Assembly: GCA_018398805.1 (NCBI GenBank)
Contig: JAGFBZ010000178.1
Coordinates: forward strand, 1,275,001 to 1,339,000
DNA length: 64,000 nucleotides
Direction of reading: 5' to 3'
Origin: Hirundichthys speculiger
Lineage: Eukaryota; Chordata; Actinopteri; Beloniformes; Exocoetidae
The notes under the pieces were generated by a model that did no database searches, was not told the origin of the DNA, and saw nothing but the letters and a program-made list of their open reading frames with translations. The position numbers were made by a program, and so were the translations under genes. Shown piece by piece: positions 12,879-25,540 of the stretch (its first letter is position 1; each line of letters starts with the position of its first letter).

Positions 12879-13266
12879 CAGCCATTCCCAAAGTGTGGGC
12901 CGCGGCCCCCTGGTGGGCCGTTGTGGTACTGCAGGTGGGCCGTGAGAGGTCATTTAAAATAAACAAATATGTTTTAAATCCTCAAGTTTTTTTAAAATAT
13001 GTTTTTAATTACTGTTAGATATTTATTACATGATTTAAAAATATTTTAAAAATATTTAGAAATAATAAAACAAACCAATGTTATTCTACTGTCATCTTAA
13101 CTTAATATGACGAGTGTCACTCATTTGTTGACCCCTTACATTAATATTGGAACGTAATTTTTAGTCTTGTATGTTGATCCAAGTAGTGTTTAAAGGTTTC
13201 CATGGGCCGCAGAGATTTTTCACATTTCAAATTGGGCCTTGGTATTCTGAAGTTTGGGAATGGCTG
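12879..13266 (+). mobile_element. Short non-autonomous hAT element
   Basis: The element starts CAGCCATTCCCAAAGTGTGG and ends with the reverse complement of CAGCCATTCCCAAACTTCAG, a 14-bp terminal inverted repeat. The 8-bp target duplication CTGTATAT is perfect on both sides (12871-12878 and 13267-13274). The subterminal phrase GGGCCGCGGCCCCCTGGTGG is characteristic. It has no coding capacity (388 bp). A second full copy lies at 31631-32012 and a right-end piece at 60701-60871, so it is a multi-copy MITE family. Confidence 0.88.
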
Positions 13267-13274
13267 CTGTATAT

Positions 13275-14641
13275 CGGTTTACATTTAGTGGCAAATCAAT
13301 AAAAATAAAAAATAACTCCCGTCAGTTGTCATGGATGTGAAATCTAACAATGGAGACATAAAGGTTTTTGAACCAGGCCATAAATATGTTTCTTTCTGCT
13401 GCCAACCTGGAAGAGGGGAAGTTGGCGCTCGCTTGCAACACTTCTTCTTGGTCGCCTCCTTGTTTTCCCAGAATTCCATCTCACAAGCAAAACAAATAGC
13501 CTTTATAACCTTGCTCTATGTTCCTCCTTTCTCATTTTGTTTTTAAAACAAGAGAAGCTTTTTTTTTTTTGGTTTGCATTTTGGTTTTAGGGCGGAAGAT
13601 ACTGGCTCTGTTTCTCTGAAACAGAGAAATCCAACAATCAGTGCATGAATCGCCGTCTCGGCTGTCCTTTTTTTTAATCCACCAACATAAAACACACATA
13701 CAAATGCAGTTTGTTTGTGGAGTTTCCACGTGACTGCTCAGAGAGAGTGAAGGACATCTGGCTGAGCGACAGTCATCCCCCTCACTGCAGCAGCGCACAA
13801 ACACACATGCACTGTGCACGCTCAGCGGGAAATCGCACATAAACATGGGCTCCATACTGCAGGATCACATGTGCGCTCTCTTTTCTGTGCAGACACGCTG
13901 ATGGGAGTGTGAACGGAGATGCCTTCACTCCTTCCTGGACTCAAATCTTTTTTCTGCATCTATCTCTCCATCACGGCCAGCGGTGACTCAGACCAACGGT
14001 GAGTCACTGCATCCTCTAAGTTGCACAAACAACACACTCGCTGTAATGTCGCTTTTTCATCTGTAAATTTACTGGAAGCAGGTTCCCCTTTTCGGTCAGA
14101 GATATATTTTTGTTTTTTCTTCCCCAGTTCCCTTTCACTGCTCTGGACTCTCTGGGGGGATGTGCTCACTTGTGTGGGTCCAAACGCTTGTATGTTTGTG
14201 TGAGCGTATGCTTTTGCAGTTAATTAAAGTTGGGAGGAGAGCTTTGGAGGAGCTGCCAACGGCTGTTGCATAAAGTAAACAGGGAGGCACAGTCACATGC
14301 TGACGGTGCATGTACACAAACACCCACACACACCCCACACCCCCCCACCCCACTGCAACCTTCCTGTATACTTTAACCCCCTGTAAGTACAGTGAGAGCA
14401 GCATGGTCCACATGAGTCATATAAAATCAATTATGAACGTGAACGTCTTGTGCTAATATTCAACGTGGACGCGGCACGTTTCTCCATCTTTTCTGACCCC
14501 TCCAAAGTGTTGTAATGTAGCCATGTATGGAGACCACATTCATCCCAAAAAGTAAAGGTTTCCAACAGTGCGCCAAGAGGAGAGCGATCACTTCCTATTT
14601 TTCTTGTTTCCATAATGTCTCGGAAAAAATGAAGACGTATA
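13275..14641. other. Non-coding stretch, no recognised feature
   Basis: Contains a perfect 9-bp inverted repeat with a 3-nt loop (13606-13614 and 13618-13626) and a CA/C-rich tract at 14320-14352. Open frames here are short and unrecognised. Confidence 0.4.
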
Positions 14642-14643
14642 TA

Positions 14644-15150
14644 CAGTGATCCCTTGCCAATTCGCGGTTTAAGTTCCGTGATTTTAGTTATTTGCGGCTT
14701 TTTTCAGAAATATATGATTTAAAATAATTTTTAAATCGCAGAAACATCACAGGATGTTGTGCGCGTTCTCTCACAGTGAAGAAATGCTGTGAGCCAGCCT
14801 GGCCCCTTTAAGAAGGTAGCCTTATGGGTAGTGGTGAGGCCTTATGGGTAATGTAGTGTGTGTGTCGTAGGACGGCAGAAGAAAATGAGGTTAGATGAAA
14901 AGTGGAGTGAGCATAAACAGCAGCCCAGCGTGTATAGATTTACATTCTCTGTTAACTGACAGGAGCCCAACAATACAACCTGTGTGATGTTAAAAGTTCC
15001 TGCAGTGCCAGAATAAAGTGCCTGTTCCATGCAGAGAAAACTGGACTTTTTCTTTTGTTGTTGTTAGTGTGTTAGCCGCTAATTACGAGCCAAAAATATC
15101 ACAATACCAGCAGTTTGTTTACATTAACCGCGAAAAATAAGGGATCACTG
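14644..15150 (+). mobile_element. Pogo/Tigger-like non-autonomous element, copy 1
   Basis: The element starts CAGTGATCCCTTGCCAATTC and ends with the reverse complement of CAGTGATCCCTTATTTTTCG. It is flanked by TA on both sides (14642-14643, 15151-15152). CAGT...CCCT ends with a TA duplication and a subterminal TTCGCGG-like word are typical of the pogo/Tigger group of Tc1/mariner transposons. It has no transposase. An internal phrase GCCTTATGGGTA is duplicated near 14817-14850. A second copy, with the same duplicated phrase, lies at 54096-54626. Confidence 0.75.
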
Positions 15151-15152
15151 TA

Positions 15153-18100
15153 TTTGGTCGTGAGGATGTAAAATAATATTTTCCAGCTTTAGCTGGACAG
15201 CTAAAGACAGCCATGTCAAAGAGAGATGTCAGCGGCTAATCTTTATTGACATTGGCGATCTCTCTATTTTGGTTATCGTTGCTTGTGCGAGTTGTGCGCG
15301 TTCATGAGGCGCCCCCATCCAAGCTTACAAGGTTTGGACCAATCAGAGGACACTCAAGAATGGCCAGTAGAGCCACCCAGCAAACCGCCATGCTGCCAAT
15401 GTTTTACCCATAACATGCAAACTTTCCACTTCCTCTGAGAGATTTCTGACCATGCCTCACCATAGAAACTGTATCCTGGCTCGATCTGCACCAGTGAACT
15501 TTGTTTTTTGAAGACGCTGGAAAAACAAAGACAAACAAAACATCTTATTAAAACAGCCTGTTTGCCAGAGTTAAATCATTTCAACCATGACCATCAGACA
15601 GTCATTTAACTCTCCCTCGAGAGGACATTGGTTTGACCACAAACCTCAAAAAATGTGGGGTCAATTATCATTTTTAAACAATTTTAATCAAAATGCACCA
15701 CACCAAACGCTCGTATATCACAGACATGCAGAAGGATCCTGAGCTCTGAATAAATCCTGCAGAAAGCAGCGAAGTGGTGCTATTACAATCCTGAAGAGAA
15801 ACTAAGAATACTGTGAGAGGGATCATGTTTCTACAGTCAAGAATGCTTCAAGGTCTTGGCAGAAACCTCAGTCAAAACAACCACACAGTTACGTGCTCAT
15901 CAAATCTACTTTCTAATACCTGAAAGCATGGTGATGAGAAGTGCTTCTCAAAATTTAAGAGAAAATTTCCTATAGAGTCCCCTTTTTCGTCTTGTCCTGC
16001 AGGCTTTCAGCCGTTTGCTTCAGCCTGGCGTCTCGTGTACTCCAACTAAAGGCCCGAAAGAGGCCCATTATCCGTTTAAAGCCTGTAAAAAGTGGGATAC
16101 AACATGTGTTTGTGTGTGTGCACACTGAAGCGCTCAGCTTTAGTGAGTAAAGACAGTATGACGGGGAAGGAAGGGGGGCTTTAACATGCTAATCCCTCCA
16201 CTGCGCCATCCTCCTGCCCTCACATCGTCCGTAGCGACGCGGCTATGGGCTGTAATCAGGAGGACGCGCAGGTTAACAGCGCCGCGCCGCCTCAGAGGCC
16301 GCAGCTGACATGTCCTCCATGCGCGTACATAAAAGGCATCTTATCAGGGGGAAATAAAGGAGGTGTGTGCGCTAGCTTAACGCCATAAACAGGCGGTGTG
16401 ATAAACGGCGTTGGACTGTTGGCAACCGGAGACTTCACACACACACAGCCATCCTTTTACGTTGACACTGCTGGGCTGATTCCGATTTATGGACGTATTA
16501 GTGCCATTACCCAAACACGTGTCGGGGCCCTGCTTGACTGAGGAGGCGGAGAGTCACATCTGACTGCACTTACACGTACGTGGATCACACACACACACAA
16601 GCACACACAAGCACACACACACACACTAATACAAACAGTGGCGGGAGCACATGAGGCAGGCAGAATGGTGTTTTTATTTAGATTGATTATGGCTTGGTTT
16701 TAGAAAGGCCAACGGTGTGCTAAATGACAGATTAAATGCTAATGAGCAGCTGGAGTCAGTTTCTGACAAATCGAAACCGAGCACAAAGACGGCGGGATCT
16801 ACGGTAACACGGGGAAGGTCGTTTTGCTGGAGCAGATAGCGCGGACGCCGACGGTGGCCCACTGCGCGCGTGCGGCGGCTTCGTCACATTACGAAGTGAA
16901 AAGTCGTGTAGCTTTTGTGACGAGGCGCAGTGTTGAAGCGTTTCCAGTCGGAAACGGACTCTCTCCGCGCATTTACGATCATTATATGATGGGTGGTGGG
17001 CCAAAACGCAGATAAAACCATTAAAAAAAAAAAAAAAAAAACAAGATGAGAAGCTTCCACATGACGGCGTTGCACTGATTTCTTCTTTATTTCATTCAAG
17101 TTACATTTTAAGACATTGTCTATTTGACATTGTCTTGCTGAAAAACACGCAGACATCCATGGAAAAGATGTAAAGATGCGGTCATCAATGCTGCTGGAAA
17201 AACTCAGCTGACAATTACAACATCCCTCCTCCTCTCTCAAAACCCCCTCAGGAGCCGGTATCTGTAATGTCTGTCATCTAAAAGATAAGCAGAAAGGGTA
17301 AATACATAATTTAGTTATAAAAACGGCAAATAAACAGAAATGCTGTATTATATTCTTTCTGGCACATGATGATAAAAGGCGTACTACAAAGAAGGGAATC
17401 CACGCCATCCATGAATGGTTCTAATCTCAGAAAAATACAGTCGTTTTTATTCCTGTATGGATTCTGAACTTAAAATCCACTGATATGACGATATGATGGG
17501 AATTTCTAGAAAAGATCTCACTGAATGTGACACCCCGGAGGTGAAAACACTGGTTGTGTCATGTGTGCAGTCTGTGTAATTTAGTGCCGTGGTTCCTGTA
17601 TTTCTTGCTCTCTTTTCTTTTTTTTTTTTTTTTATTGACTCACACTGCAGAGACGGCTGTCTGTACACATTTATTTAAGTCCCAGTCACATGTCCCTATG
17701 GACATAACTGAATATATCATATCATGTGGAGAACAAATAGGGACCAAACCCAACCTATGACCTCACAGCCACATACTGGTCTTTCTGTGTGTGTGTTTCA
17801 TCTTTTCTGGGTGGAGTTTGACTTCCACATGAGCAACATCAAAGCATAATGAAGAAAAAAAATAGAATTGATAAATACAACTACAGAAAAACAAAATGTT
17901 CAAAGGTACTAAAAATACCTTCGCAAACAATAATTTAAGCTCACAGTGCGCACATATACATCACTTATGCAAATTTTGACAAGTAATCTTGGCAATGTTC
18001 CCCAAGAGACTATCTTTTCAGATTTTTATTACAACTAGTCGAAAGTGATGCCTCTAAAGTCCAGGAGGTATTTCTACTGGAGAAGCAAAATGTGGTTTTT

Positions 18101-19930
18101 CTGTGGTGCATCTTCATCAACTGAGTCTCTGCAAAGTTTGCAGCTGTTTGTGGTGTTTGTCTTAATTTTGTATAAAGCAAATGCTTCTATCTACCAGTGA
18201 AGAAAGTGCTGTTAAATATAATATTGAATGGAGCAAAGGCAAGTGCATGTTGAGGTTTTACATTTATATTAAAATAATGTGATCTGTAGACGTCTATGAC
18301 TTGAGTTTCTGAGAAAGCAGATGTCTGATATGTGAATGAAAACTTTACACTCATGTGGTCAAATAAGCCTCTGTAACGCTGCCGCTTCAAATCAGATATT
18401 AAAACATCAGGGATCCCACCCAGTGACAGACAGCTGCACACACACACACACACACACACTCGGACACATGCACACTCAAAACAACAGATCTCGCCTCTGG
18501 ATCACCACGTGAGTAATAACGAAGGCGCCGCGCGCCGCCTCAGGCTGTCCCTCCAGCTTTGCGTCGGGGGTTGGGGGGTGGCTGTTCGTGGCTCTGCATC
18601 ACTAGAATCATTGAAGTCATACCGTAAATGTGACAGGGTTAATGAGAGCCAAAGAGAGCCTGGGGACCGAGGCCGGGGCCAGATTGGTGGGTGTAATATT
18701 TGCGTGTGTGTTTGTTGTCGTAATGGCGGGCTGAGGCCTAAGCGCTCTACCCTGCGGTCACAGCAAACGCTGTTCAAATCTGAGTATGGGTGTCACGGCG
18801 CGCAGAAACACTTGGAAAAAGGCCGAGTGGCCGCATTAGTGGGATGTTAAAAAGCGTGTGTGATACTGTGTGTGTGTGTGTGCAGAGACGGGGAAGGAAA
18901 GAGAGATAGACGGGGTTCAGGAGTATCGGGTTTAGTGTGAGACAGATGGTAAAGCCTGCGTGGATCTTTTTTTTTTTTCTTTCAGTGTTCTCCTGTTACC
19001 GGCTCAAAATTGGGAAACACATGCACGCTCGGTTTTATTATGCATTCAAAACAGCCAACAACAGACTGCATGCACACGCCAAAGAAAAAACTCCCCCACG
19101 CAAACACACACAGAGCTGTCATTCATCGCCCCCTCCGACAATAGACCACAGAAATTTTGCGACCAGACTCCAGCTGAGTGGAGAGAGCAGGTGAGGGGGG
19201 TGGGGGGGTGGAGGAGAGGTTCGGCTGGAGGACAAAAGCACGTCGCTCTGCGGAGCGCAGAGAAATCGGTGAGGACTAAATTGGCTGGGTGGAGTGATGG
19301 AAGACGGAGGGGAGAGGGACGCGAGCGGCGATGGTGATGGATGAGCAAATGGTGGGCATGGGATGGGGTAGTGCTGCTGGTGGTGGGGGGTCAGGGGAGG
19401 GGAGGAGGTGATGTGATTTGCAGGCTGGAAGCACCAGAAACCCCTCAACCCCTCCACCCTCACTCCTCCATTAACACACTGCGCAGTCTGGTAACACTGG
19501 CACTTATTGTCTGTGAGGCGTACAGTTTACACTTGCCTCTGCTCCAGACAATTAAATCTGGCATCAACACGCCGGACCGCTTTCACCGCGTAGGTGCACG
19601 CGATGCTTTCTCCTCTCCTGAAGGAGGCGTGCATCCGTGTCACACTGGCTTTGTTAACCGCGGGTGTCTGAAGCCCCCCGTATGGGTGAAATCCTCAGAT
19701 AAAAGAACAAAAGGCACGAGCTGCAGAGTCGCAAGGATCCGCCGCGGCGCAGAAACTGAAACACGAGCCGATCTGTAATTAGGCTTCACCCCCTGAGCAT
19801 CAAAAAACCAAGTGTATTTTTTCAAGCTGGGCTCCTGAAAACTGCTCGTCTGCTTCATCAAAGCTCAGGCTCTGGTGACATGAAGGCTTCTGCTAGAAAA
19901 ACAAAAAACCCCCCTCAACTCCTGCCAGCC

Positions 19931-19976
<46 letters not shown>

Positions 19977-20340
19977 CCGCTCCCAGGGGATGCCATCAGT
20001 ACACAGAAAGGTCAGGGGGTCTGCGAGCGTTAACCACACACACCCAAAAACTGAATGTCACACAAATCTACCTGCTCACACAAAGCAGCCTCAGGCACAA
20101 ACAATAATCACTGATTGTGTTACATGCAGGGTGATCAATTAAAAAGCCCCTGTTTAGCTCAGGGAGAGTGGTAATTGACGAGGTTCATCAATAAGTCAGC
20201 CTGACCTTTTCCAAGGGTTCTTCCTTCCTAGTTCATTAGCAATGACTTGCTTTTTTTTTTTTTTTTTATCAGCCAGTTTTACTTCACTCTGACATTTTTG
20301 AAAAATCGCTATAATCTCACGTTTTCATTTTTTTGCATGT
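15153..20340. other. Non-coding stretch with several microsatellites
   Basis: No gene is supported. Simple repeats include (CA)n at 16579-16626, poly-A at 17023-17041, poly-T near 17618-17634, (CA)n at 18436-18459, (GT)n at about 18868-18883, and (AC)n at 19936-19974. The part around 16180-16440, GC-richer and free of obvious repeats with a TTATCAG (GATA-type) word, is a candidate regulatory segment, with low confidence. Overlapping open frames around 18960-19780 are GC-rich shadows without recognisable domains. Confidence 0.4.
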
Positions 20341-20600
20341 AAGAAGAATGTAACAGCCAGGTCCTGCTAACGTTTTCTTCCCTCTTGAGGGGGAGTTTTT
20401 ATTTGCAACTGTTTGTCTTAAAGGTTTGTCTCCCGCTAGGAGAGTTTTTTTTTTTTTTTTTTTTTACCTGCCATTGTTTCTTTGGTTAAGACTTAACGAT
20501 ATTAGCTATAATTAATAATATTTGCTCAGGTTCGTGCTCTGGGTCTCTGAAAAGCGCCTAGAGACAATCCGTTTTGTAATAGACGCTATGATTGAAATCT
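20341..20600 (+). repeat. Dispersed repeat, plus orientation (pair of 39131-39480)
   Basis: The segment runs from TCTTCCCTCTTGAGGG through two 'GGAGTTTTT' poly-T blocks to AGCGCCTAGAGACAATCCG and TAATAGACGCTATGATTGAA. Its reverse complement aligns by eye with 39131-39480: both share the order CTCTTGAGG/CTCTTAAAG, GGAGTTTTTT, GCCATTGTT/GCCATTATC, AATATTTGCTC, CTGGGTCTCTG, GCCTAGAGACAAT. This matches a common fish non-LTR-type 3' region ending in an ATAGCG...TTTTATT phrase; here the AATTG tail is absent. Confidence 0.6.
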
Positions 20601-23128
20601 AACAAGTGCAAATTCTTCAAATTATTACAAGTACTTTCAAGGTCTCTTCTAACTGTCTCACTGCTATCCAATAAAAATATATTTCCTCATGTAGACTGGA
20701 AGACAGAGCTCCGTTGAGCTTATTTTGTTTATTTTATTTGAAAGTTAATTGTACAACTAATAGACAAGTCCTTTAAAAAAAACATCTGTCTGCATATATA
20801 TTCATGGTTAGTGGTATAATCTTGCAAAACCTTTTTTTTTTAAAAGTTGGATATAAAGCAGATATCAGTTTTCTTGTGCATGTGTGTGTGATCGTGTGTC
20901 CTTCACCAGCCCTCTCTGAAAGTCTGAACATATTTTATTATCTCAACAGAGAGACACAAAATGACAGGACAGACAAAGACACAAGACAGGCAGTGATGGT
21001 GTTCCAAGGTTTTACGTAACTCCCGTGTAACTTACAAACACGTCAAACCCACAGACAATGTGAAGAAAACTGGACGAACCCATATTGGCAGGGTTGCAAG
21101 TCAGATGAAACCCAACTTAACTCAGTTACCACAAGCTACCTATTTTAGCTTTGTTCATGTTAGCCTGTGACGGTAGCTAATGCTACCTTACTATCTGACC
21201 TCGTTTCTTTTGTGACACATGGTTGGAGGGCATCCAGAGCTGAATTAACAAGACACAACAAGTCATATTATGTTTAAAATGAGAGTGATTATCGACCTTA
21301 ACTCACAGCTCAGCTGTCATTTTTGCCAAAAGTGCTAAGGAGCTAAAGTGACGACAGGTTAACACCACAGACCGCAATGCAGCTGTCACTCACAAATTCA
21401 TTTGCGGCTTCGTATGATTTCACCTGTTAAGGGACATAAGAATCTTTCCATCTTTATTTTCTTTATCTCTTATACGTTTTTAGTAAAATGGGACTCTTTG
21501 TTCTGCGACACTGACTCAAACTGGGACCGCATCGACCGGACCTCTGAACTGGGACTAACCGAGAGAGATCAGCTGTCACGAAGGTTCAGCTTCCCAGTAA
21601 AAAGTCTAAACTTTCTCTACTGTACAAATCTGTCTCTTGCACACCCTTGCCCCCAGAAGAAGACGAGGAAGGAAAAAAAAAACAAAGCAGATTTATGATT
21701 AAAACTGGACATTGACATCCACTCGGAGTAAATGCTGGCTCTCAAACTCCAACAGCTGCATCCCCTGACTGCTTTCCAAAACTAATGCCAGACTTATAAC
21801 TTTCAGCAGCGTGGAGAACAGCTTGGAAAGAGCAGGTCGGTGGACTTTTACTGTTAGCAATTTACGACTTTGATACAATAAAATCTGTCAAAATGAGAAA
21901 TTTAATATACTATACCGGTCGCAACACAGCTTTTCTTTTTTTTTTTTGGAATCTAAATACTATTTCTAGATTATTGCTACATAAAAAAAGACTTATTTTT
22001 TACTGGCATTTAGTCTTGTTGCTTCAGCATTTGTATTAAATTGCAGAATCTATGTTTGAGGGTTTTTTTTTCTGTGAAAATATTCCTGCGGTTTTCTGTG
22101 TTGGATTAAGAAAAGTGAAAAAAACCCAAACAGTGTGTGAACTCCAGTGGAACAAGCCCCCCCCCCCCCCCCCGCCGCCTGATACAGTATCCACTTAAAT
22201 AACACATCTCATTACGCCTGCTGACTAATGAGGTGATTAGCCATCGCTACCAATAACTACCGCTAGCCTAGCGTAGCTTTAGCAGCTCTCTCTCCCAGCA
22301 TTTTGAGATACATACAGGACTTCTAATGTGGCCGCTGGTTCAGGCTTTTAATTGCCTGAAAGCTATTAGAACTCATGTGCAGATATGTGAAGAACAAACG
22401 ACTTTAATTACACCGTGTTAATGTGTTTGCTCGCAGAAATACGAGGGAGGAACAATCAACAAGAGGAGCAGCAGAACAGCAAAAGAAAGGATGGGTACCC
22501 TGCTTTAGATTTGGAGTAGAGAGCTCGGGCGTGCACGCGCACGTGTGTGTCAGCAGCCCTTTGAGCGGGGGGGGGGGGGGGGGGGGGGGGGGGGTTGCAG
22601 CAGCACTGAAGTGTGCCACAGCTATTTATAGGCCCAGTTGATTGCAGATTTATTCTCCCGGGAGGGCGTATCTTCAAACCGTGTGTCTGTGTGTGTGTGT
22701 GTGAGAGTGTGTGTGTGGGGGGGGGTTGTCATTGGTGGGTGCAGGTTATGAAGAAGACCCACAGCGGGAGGAACAGCTGTCTGTCAGGAGGAATCTGACA
22801 GTTAATTTCCTTTGGGGAAGAAAACAGAATTGAGAATTGAAGGCCGAAATGAAACGTGTGACTGCGGATGCTGGCTGCTCATCGAATAAAATTTAAAAAG
22901 AAAAAAAACCTTTAGGTTTTAAACCGTTAACTCTAGTCTTCACTTCATATTGATGATGTTTTCGATCAGTTTTAAAGAACAGAGAAGCCCTACAGTTAAT
23001 AAAACTCGTCATTAAACTGGCGTTTTGTTTCTTTACAGTGGAAAATGTTAACACATTGGAATTTATTGGTTTTCTGCATTCATGTGCTATAAAATGTGAT
23101 CTTTCATCTAAGTCAAAACAACGGACAC
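20601..23128. other. Non-coding stretch with C and G homopolymer tracts
   Basis: No gene is supported. It contains a 17-C tract at 22157-22173, a 28-G tract at 22567-22594 and (GT)n plus G9 at 22680-22727. The part at 22180-22340 lacks repeats and contains words such as GACTAATGAGG and GGTGATTAGCC, a possible homeodomain-type regulatory element, but only by appearance. Confidence 0.4.
22567..22594 (+). repeat. Uninterrupted 28-G tract
   Basis: Twenty-eight consecutive G residues, preceded by TTTGAGC and followed by TTGCAGCAG. Such a tract can form G-quadruplex structures, and its length is likely to vary between individuals and to be error-prone in sequencing. Confidence 0.85.
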
Positions 23129-23131
23129 AAT

Positions 23132-24536
23132 GGGCCTCATTCATGAAATCTCAGAAAATCCACGAGTAGGTTTGTACATAAATTGCTTAATTACTAAAAA
23201 GCTACTCCGCATTCACGAACGCCGCGTAAAGCCGAAGTCCCACAGGAAGTGGAAAGAGGCGCGGTCCGGTTCTGCCGCAGCTTTGCTCCGCCCTCAGCGG
23301 CACCTCAAGTCCCACAGAGCGGCGCGCCGGCAGGAGTCGAGAGAGATTACGAGTTCACCCGAAGGTTTCGAGATCACCTGACAGCTGAGCGATTTAAAGG
23401 TAAGACAAAAAAAAGATTTATCACCATGTCTCGTTCTTTCTAGAATTCTACATTTAAAAAGGATGACTTGTGTCAAATAAAATGTGCCTTCCCACTGATA
23501 AAGTAACTCTCTCCTCTTACATGGTTCAGCTCTCTTCTAAAAACCCTCTGACCTGTTTACGGTTTTGTTTGCACTCAGGTTAACGGCCGTATCGGCAGAT
23601 TCTCTCTGCTATTCTTATGAAGGACTTCCTGCCAACTCCATGTGCTGCGTGTAAATTGAAGCGGTCCAGCAGTGGTCAAGTGTCAAAATAGACTCGATGT
23701 GTATCTGGTGGAGCAGCACAGATGGTTGCTTCTGGTGGGACCTGTCTCGTTTACTTGAATGGCCACGATTCAAAGCGGTTGGCGCGTTGCTTTCGTTCCA
23801 CGGCTGTTCCGGATCCTGCTAGACTTGAGTTTAAAAATCAAATTTTCTTTTCGTAAGAACCTGTGTAGACTAGTGATCCCAGGTTGGGAGCGCAGTCACG
23901 CAGCAAATACATTTGCAGAAAGCCCACCCCCATATAAGGAGGTGTAAAGGTGCAGACGACCACTTGATTCAGGGGATCTGGAAACTTCTGATCTCATGAA
24001 TCCGGCTGAGGAGGCAACGCTGGCAAGTACTCTGCTTTAGAAATGCTCCTGGTTAGACCTGAGGTCAGAGGAATAATAGTTAAAAAAATAAATCTTCCAT
24101 CTCCAGGACGTAAAGCAGAGAACGTGTCCATGATGTGTTCAGTTTCATGACACCGTTGGTGTTTCTATAATGACCTGAGTCCCTGCGTAGGTGTCTGTCA
24201 GCAGATCAGGTCCATTTAATCAACCCACCGCCACTTCAAGAAACACAGTCTAGATCTTAAATATGCAAATTGCCTATCAATTAAGATAAACGTGTTATAT
24301 TTCTAATTTGTTCTTAGTCCATATAACACCTTAATCTTGTACAACCTGAAATGACAGAAATATTTAAATGCACTCCTCATTAACACAAGCTCTTCTCAAG
24401 AGTAGATTTTTTTTTTGTAGCTATGGAAAGGTCGTAAGTGCTAACATTTTCATGAATGTTGAAATACACGTGAATTTCCGATTTCTCTCGGCTTACAAGA
24501 AAAAACCGTTCTGCTCACGTTTAGTGAATGAAGCCC
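23132..24536. mobile_element. TIR element with GGGCCTCATTCA ends (PIF/Harbinger-like?)
   Basis: The left end reads GGGCCTCATTCATGAAATC and the right end is the reverse complement of GGGCTTCATTCACTAAACG, an imperfect inverted repeat of about 17 bp. A 3-bp AAT flanks both sides (23129-23131 and 24537-24539). GGGCC-type ends with a 3-bp duplication are seen in PIF/Harbinger elements, although the usual duplication there is TWA. Inside, a possible exon-like open stretch at about 23249-23400 ends at a good splice donor (AAAG then GTAAGA), with the peptide RDYEFTRRFRDHLTAERF. I do not recognise this as a known transposase domain. The element is 1.4 kb and probably non-autonomous. Confidence 0.55.
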
Positions 24537-24589
24537 AATGTGCCGAAGCTGATAACATATGGAGTCCAGCTGGTGACATGAGTTTGAAG

Positions 24590-25532
24590 TAGGCATGCCA
24601 CGATTCACTCAAGTCATGATACAATTTGAATCATGTTCAACACAAAATTAATTTACAGACAAATGACTGATTTCTTTATTTTTATTATTATTTTATTATA
24701 CACAAATCCAGTCTTTTCCTTTTTAACAATACTGTAGTGTTTCATCTTACACTCTTTTCAATACAGTCGATTAGAACTAGCAGCAAATGACAAAAAAATT
24801 GTATCAGTTCTCTTCTTCTTTTTTTCTACAATACTGTTTTTTTTCTTATCCTCTTTATAGCTGGAAAGTGGAAACTGTTTTATCAACTCTCAAATCTTGT
24901 CAAATCCCGTTTTTCTTTTTTCATTTCCTTTTTTTTTTTTACAATAAAAAACGTGAAAACTACTGCCCTCTTTTCAGTACATTATCAAGATTTGTTTTCC
25001 TTTAGTGCATAACAAGTCAACTCTACTTTAAGCCTAAACTAAGGCATTATGCAAACATAACAAAATTGGTCTTTTCTTATACTCTTTCCAAATCAATACT
25101 GCATTAGAGTATTTGTTTTATTTTTATCTTTTTAATTATTCCTGAGGTAGATAAGCCAGGCACAAACTAAGGCATATTTATTTTTGTCTGAACAAAAATT
25201 GGAGTTTGACCCCCGCCATGACTCACGCTTTTTTTTTTCTCTCGTTGCTTTTCTTTCTCTCGTTGCTCTCTGCTCGCTAGCTGCTGCGCTGTTTGTTTTT
25301 AATCTGCAGTGGACGCTGGACACCCCGCCTTCCGTAGCTGGAGCGGCGCTACGTGTGATGTTACGTCACACGTAGCGCATATAGCGTCGTTGAACAAGAA
25401 TGTAGTTTAACTCGAATGCGCCCCCTGCTGGCCTGGAGGCCACATCGCGATTCATGGCTTTATTAAATCGATTCAAATCATATTTTAAAATTCGATTTAA
25501 ATCAATTTTTTTCAAAAATCGCTGCATGCCTA
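24590..25532. mobile_element. Non-autonomous hAT element with perfect 8-bp TSD
   Basis: The element begins TAGGCATGCCACGATTCAC and ends with the reverse complement of TAGGCATGCAGCGATTTTTG. The 8-bp target duplication GTTTGAAG is perfect on both sides (24582-24589 and 25533-25540), which suggests a relatively young insertion. The 943-bp body is AT-rich, with no transposase domain. It contains repeated AATCGATTYAAATC-like words near the right end and a strong GC-rich hairpin at 25346-25378. It lies immediately left of a decayed Tc1-like copy. Confidence 0.85.
25346..25378. repeat. Perfect 13-bp hairpin inside hAT element
   Basis: Arms at 25346-25358 (GCGCTACGTGTGA) and 25366-25378 are perfect reverse complements around a 7-nt loop. 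The hairpin is GC-rich inside an otherwise AT-rich element. Confidence 0.8.
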
Positions 25533-25540
25533 GTTTGAAG

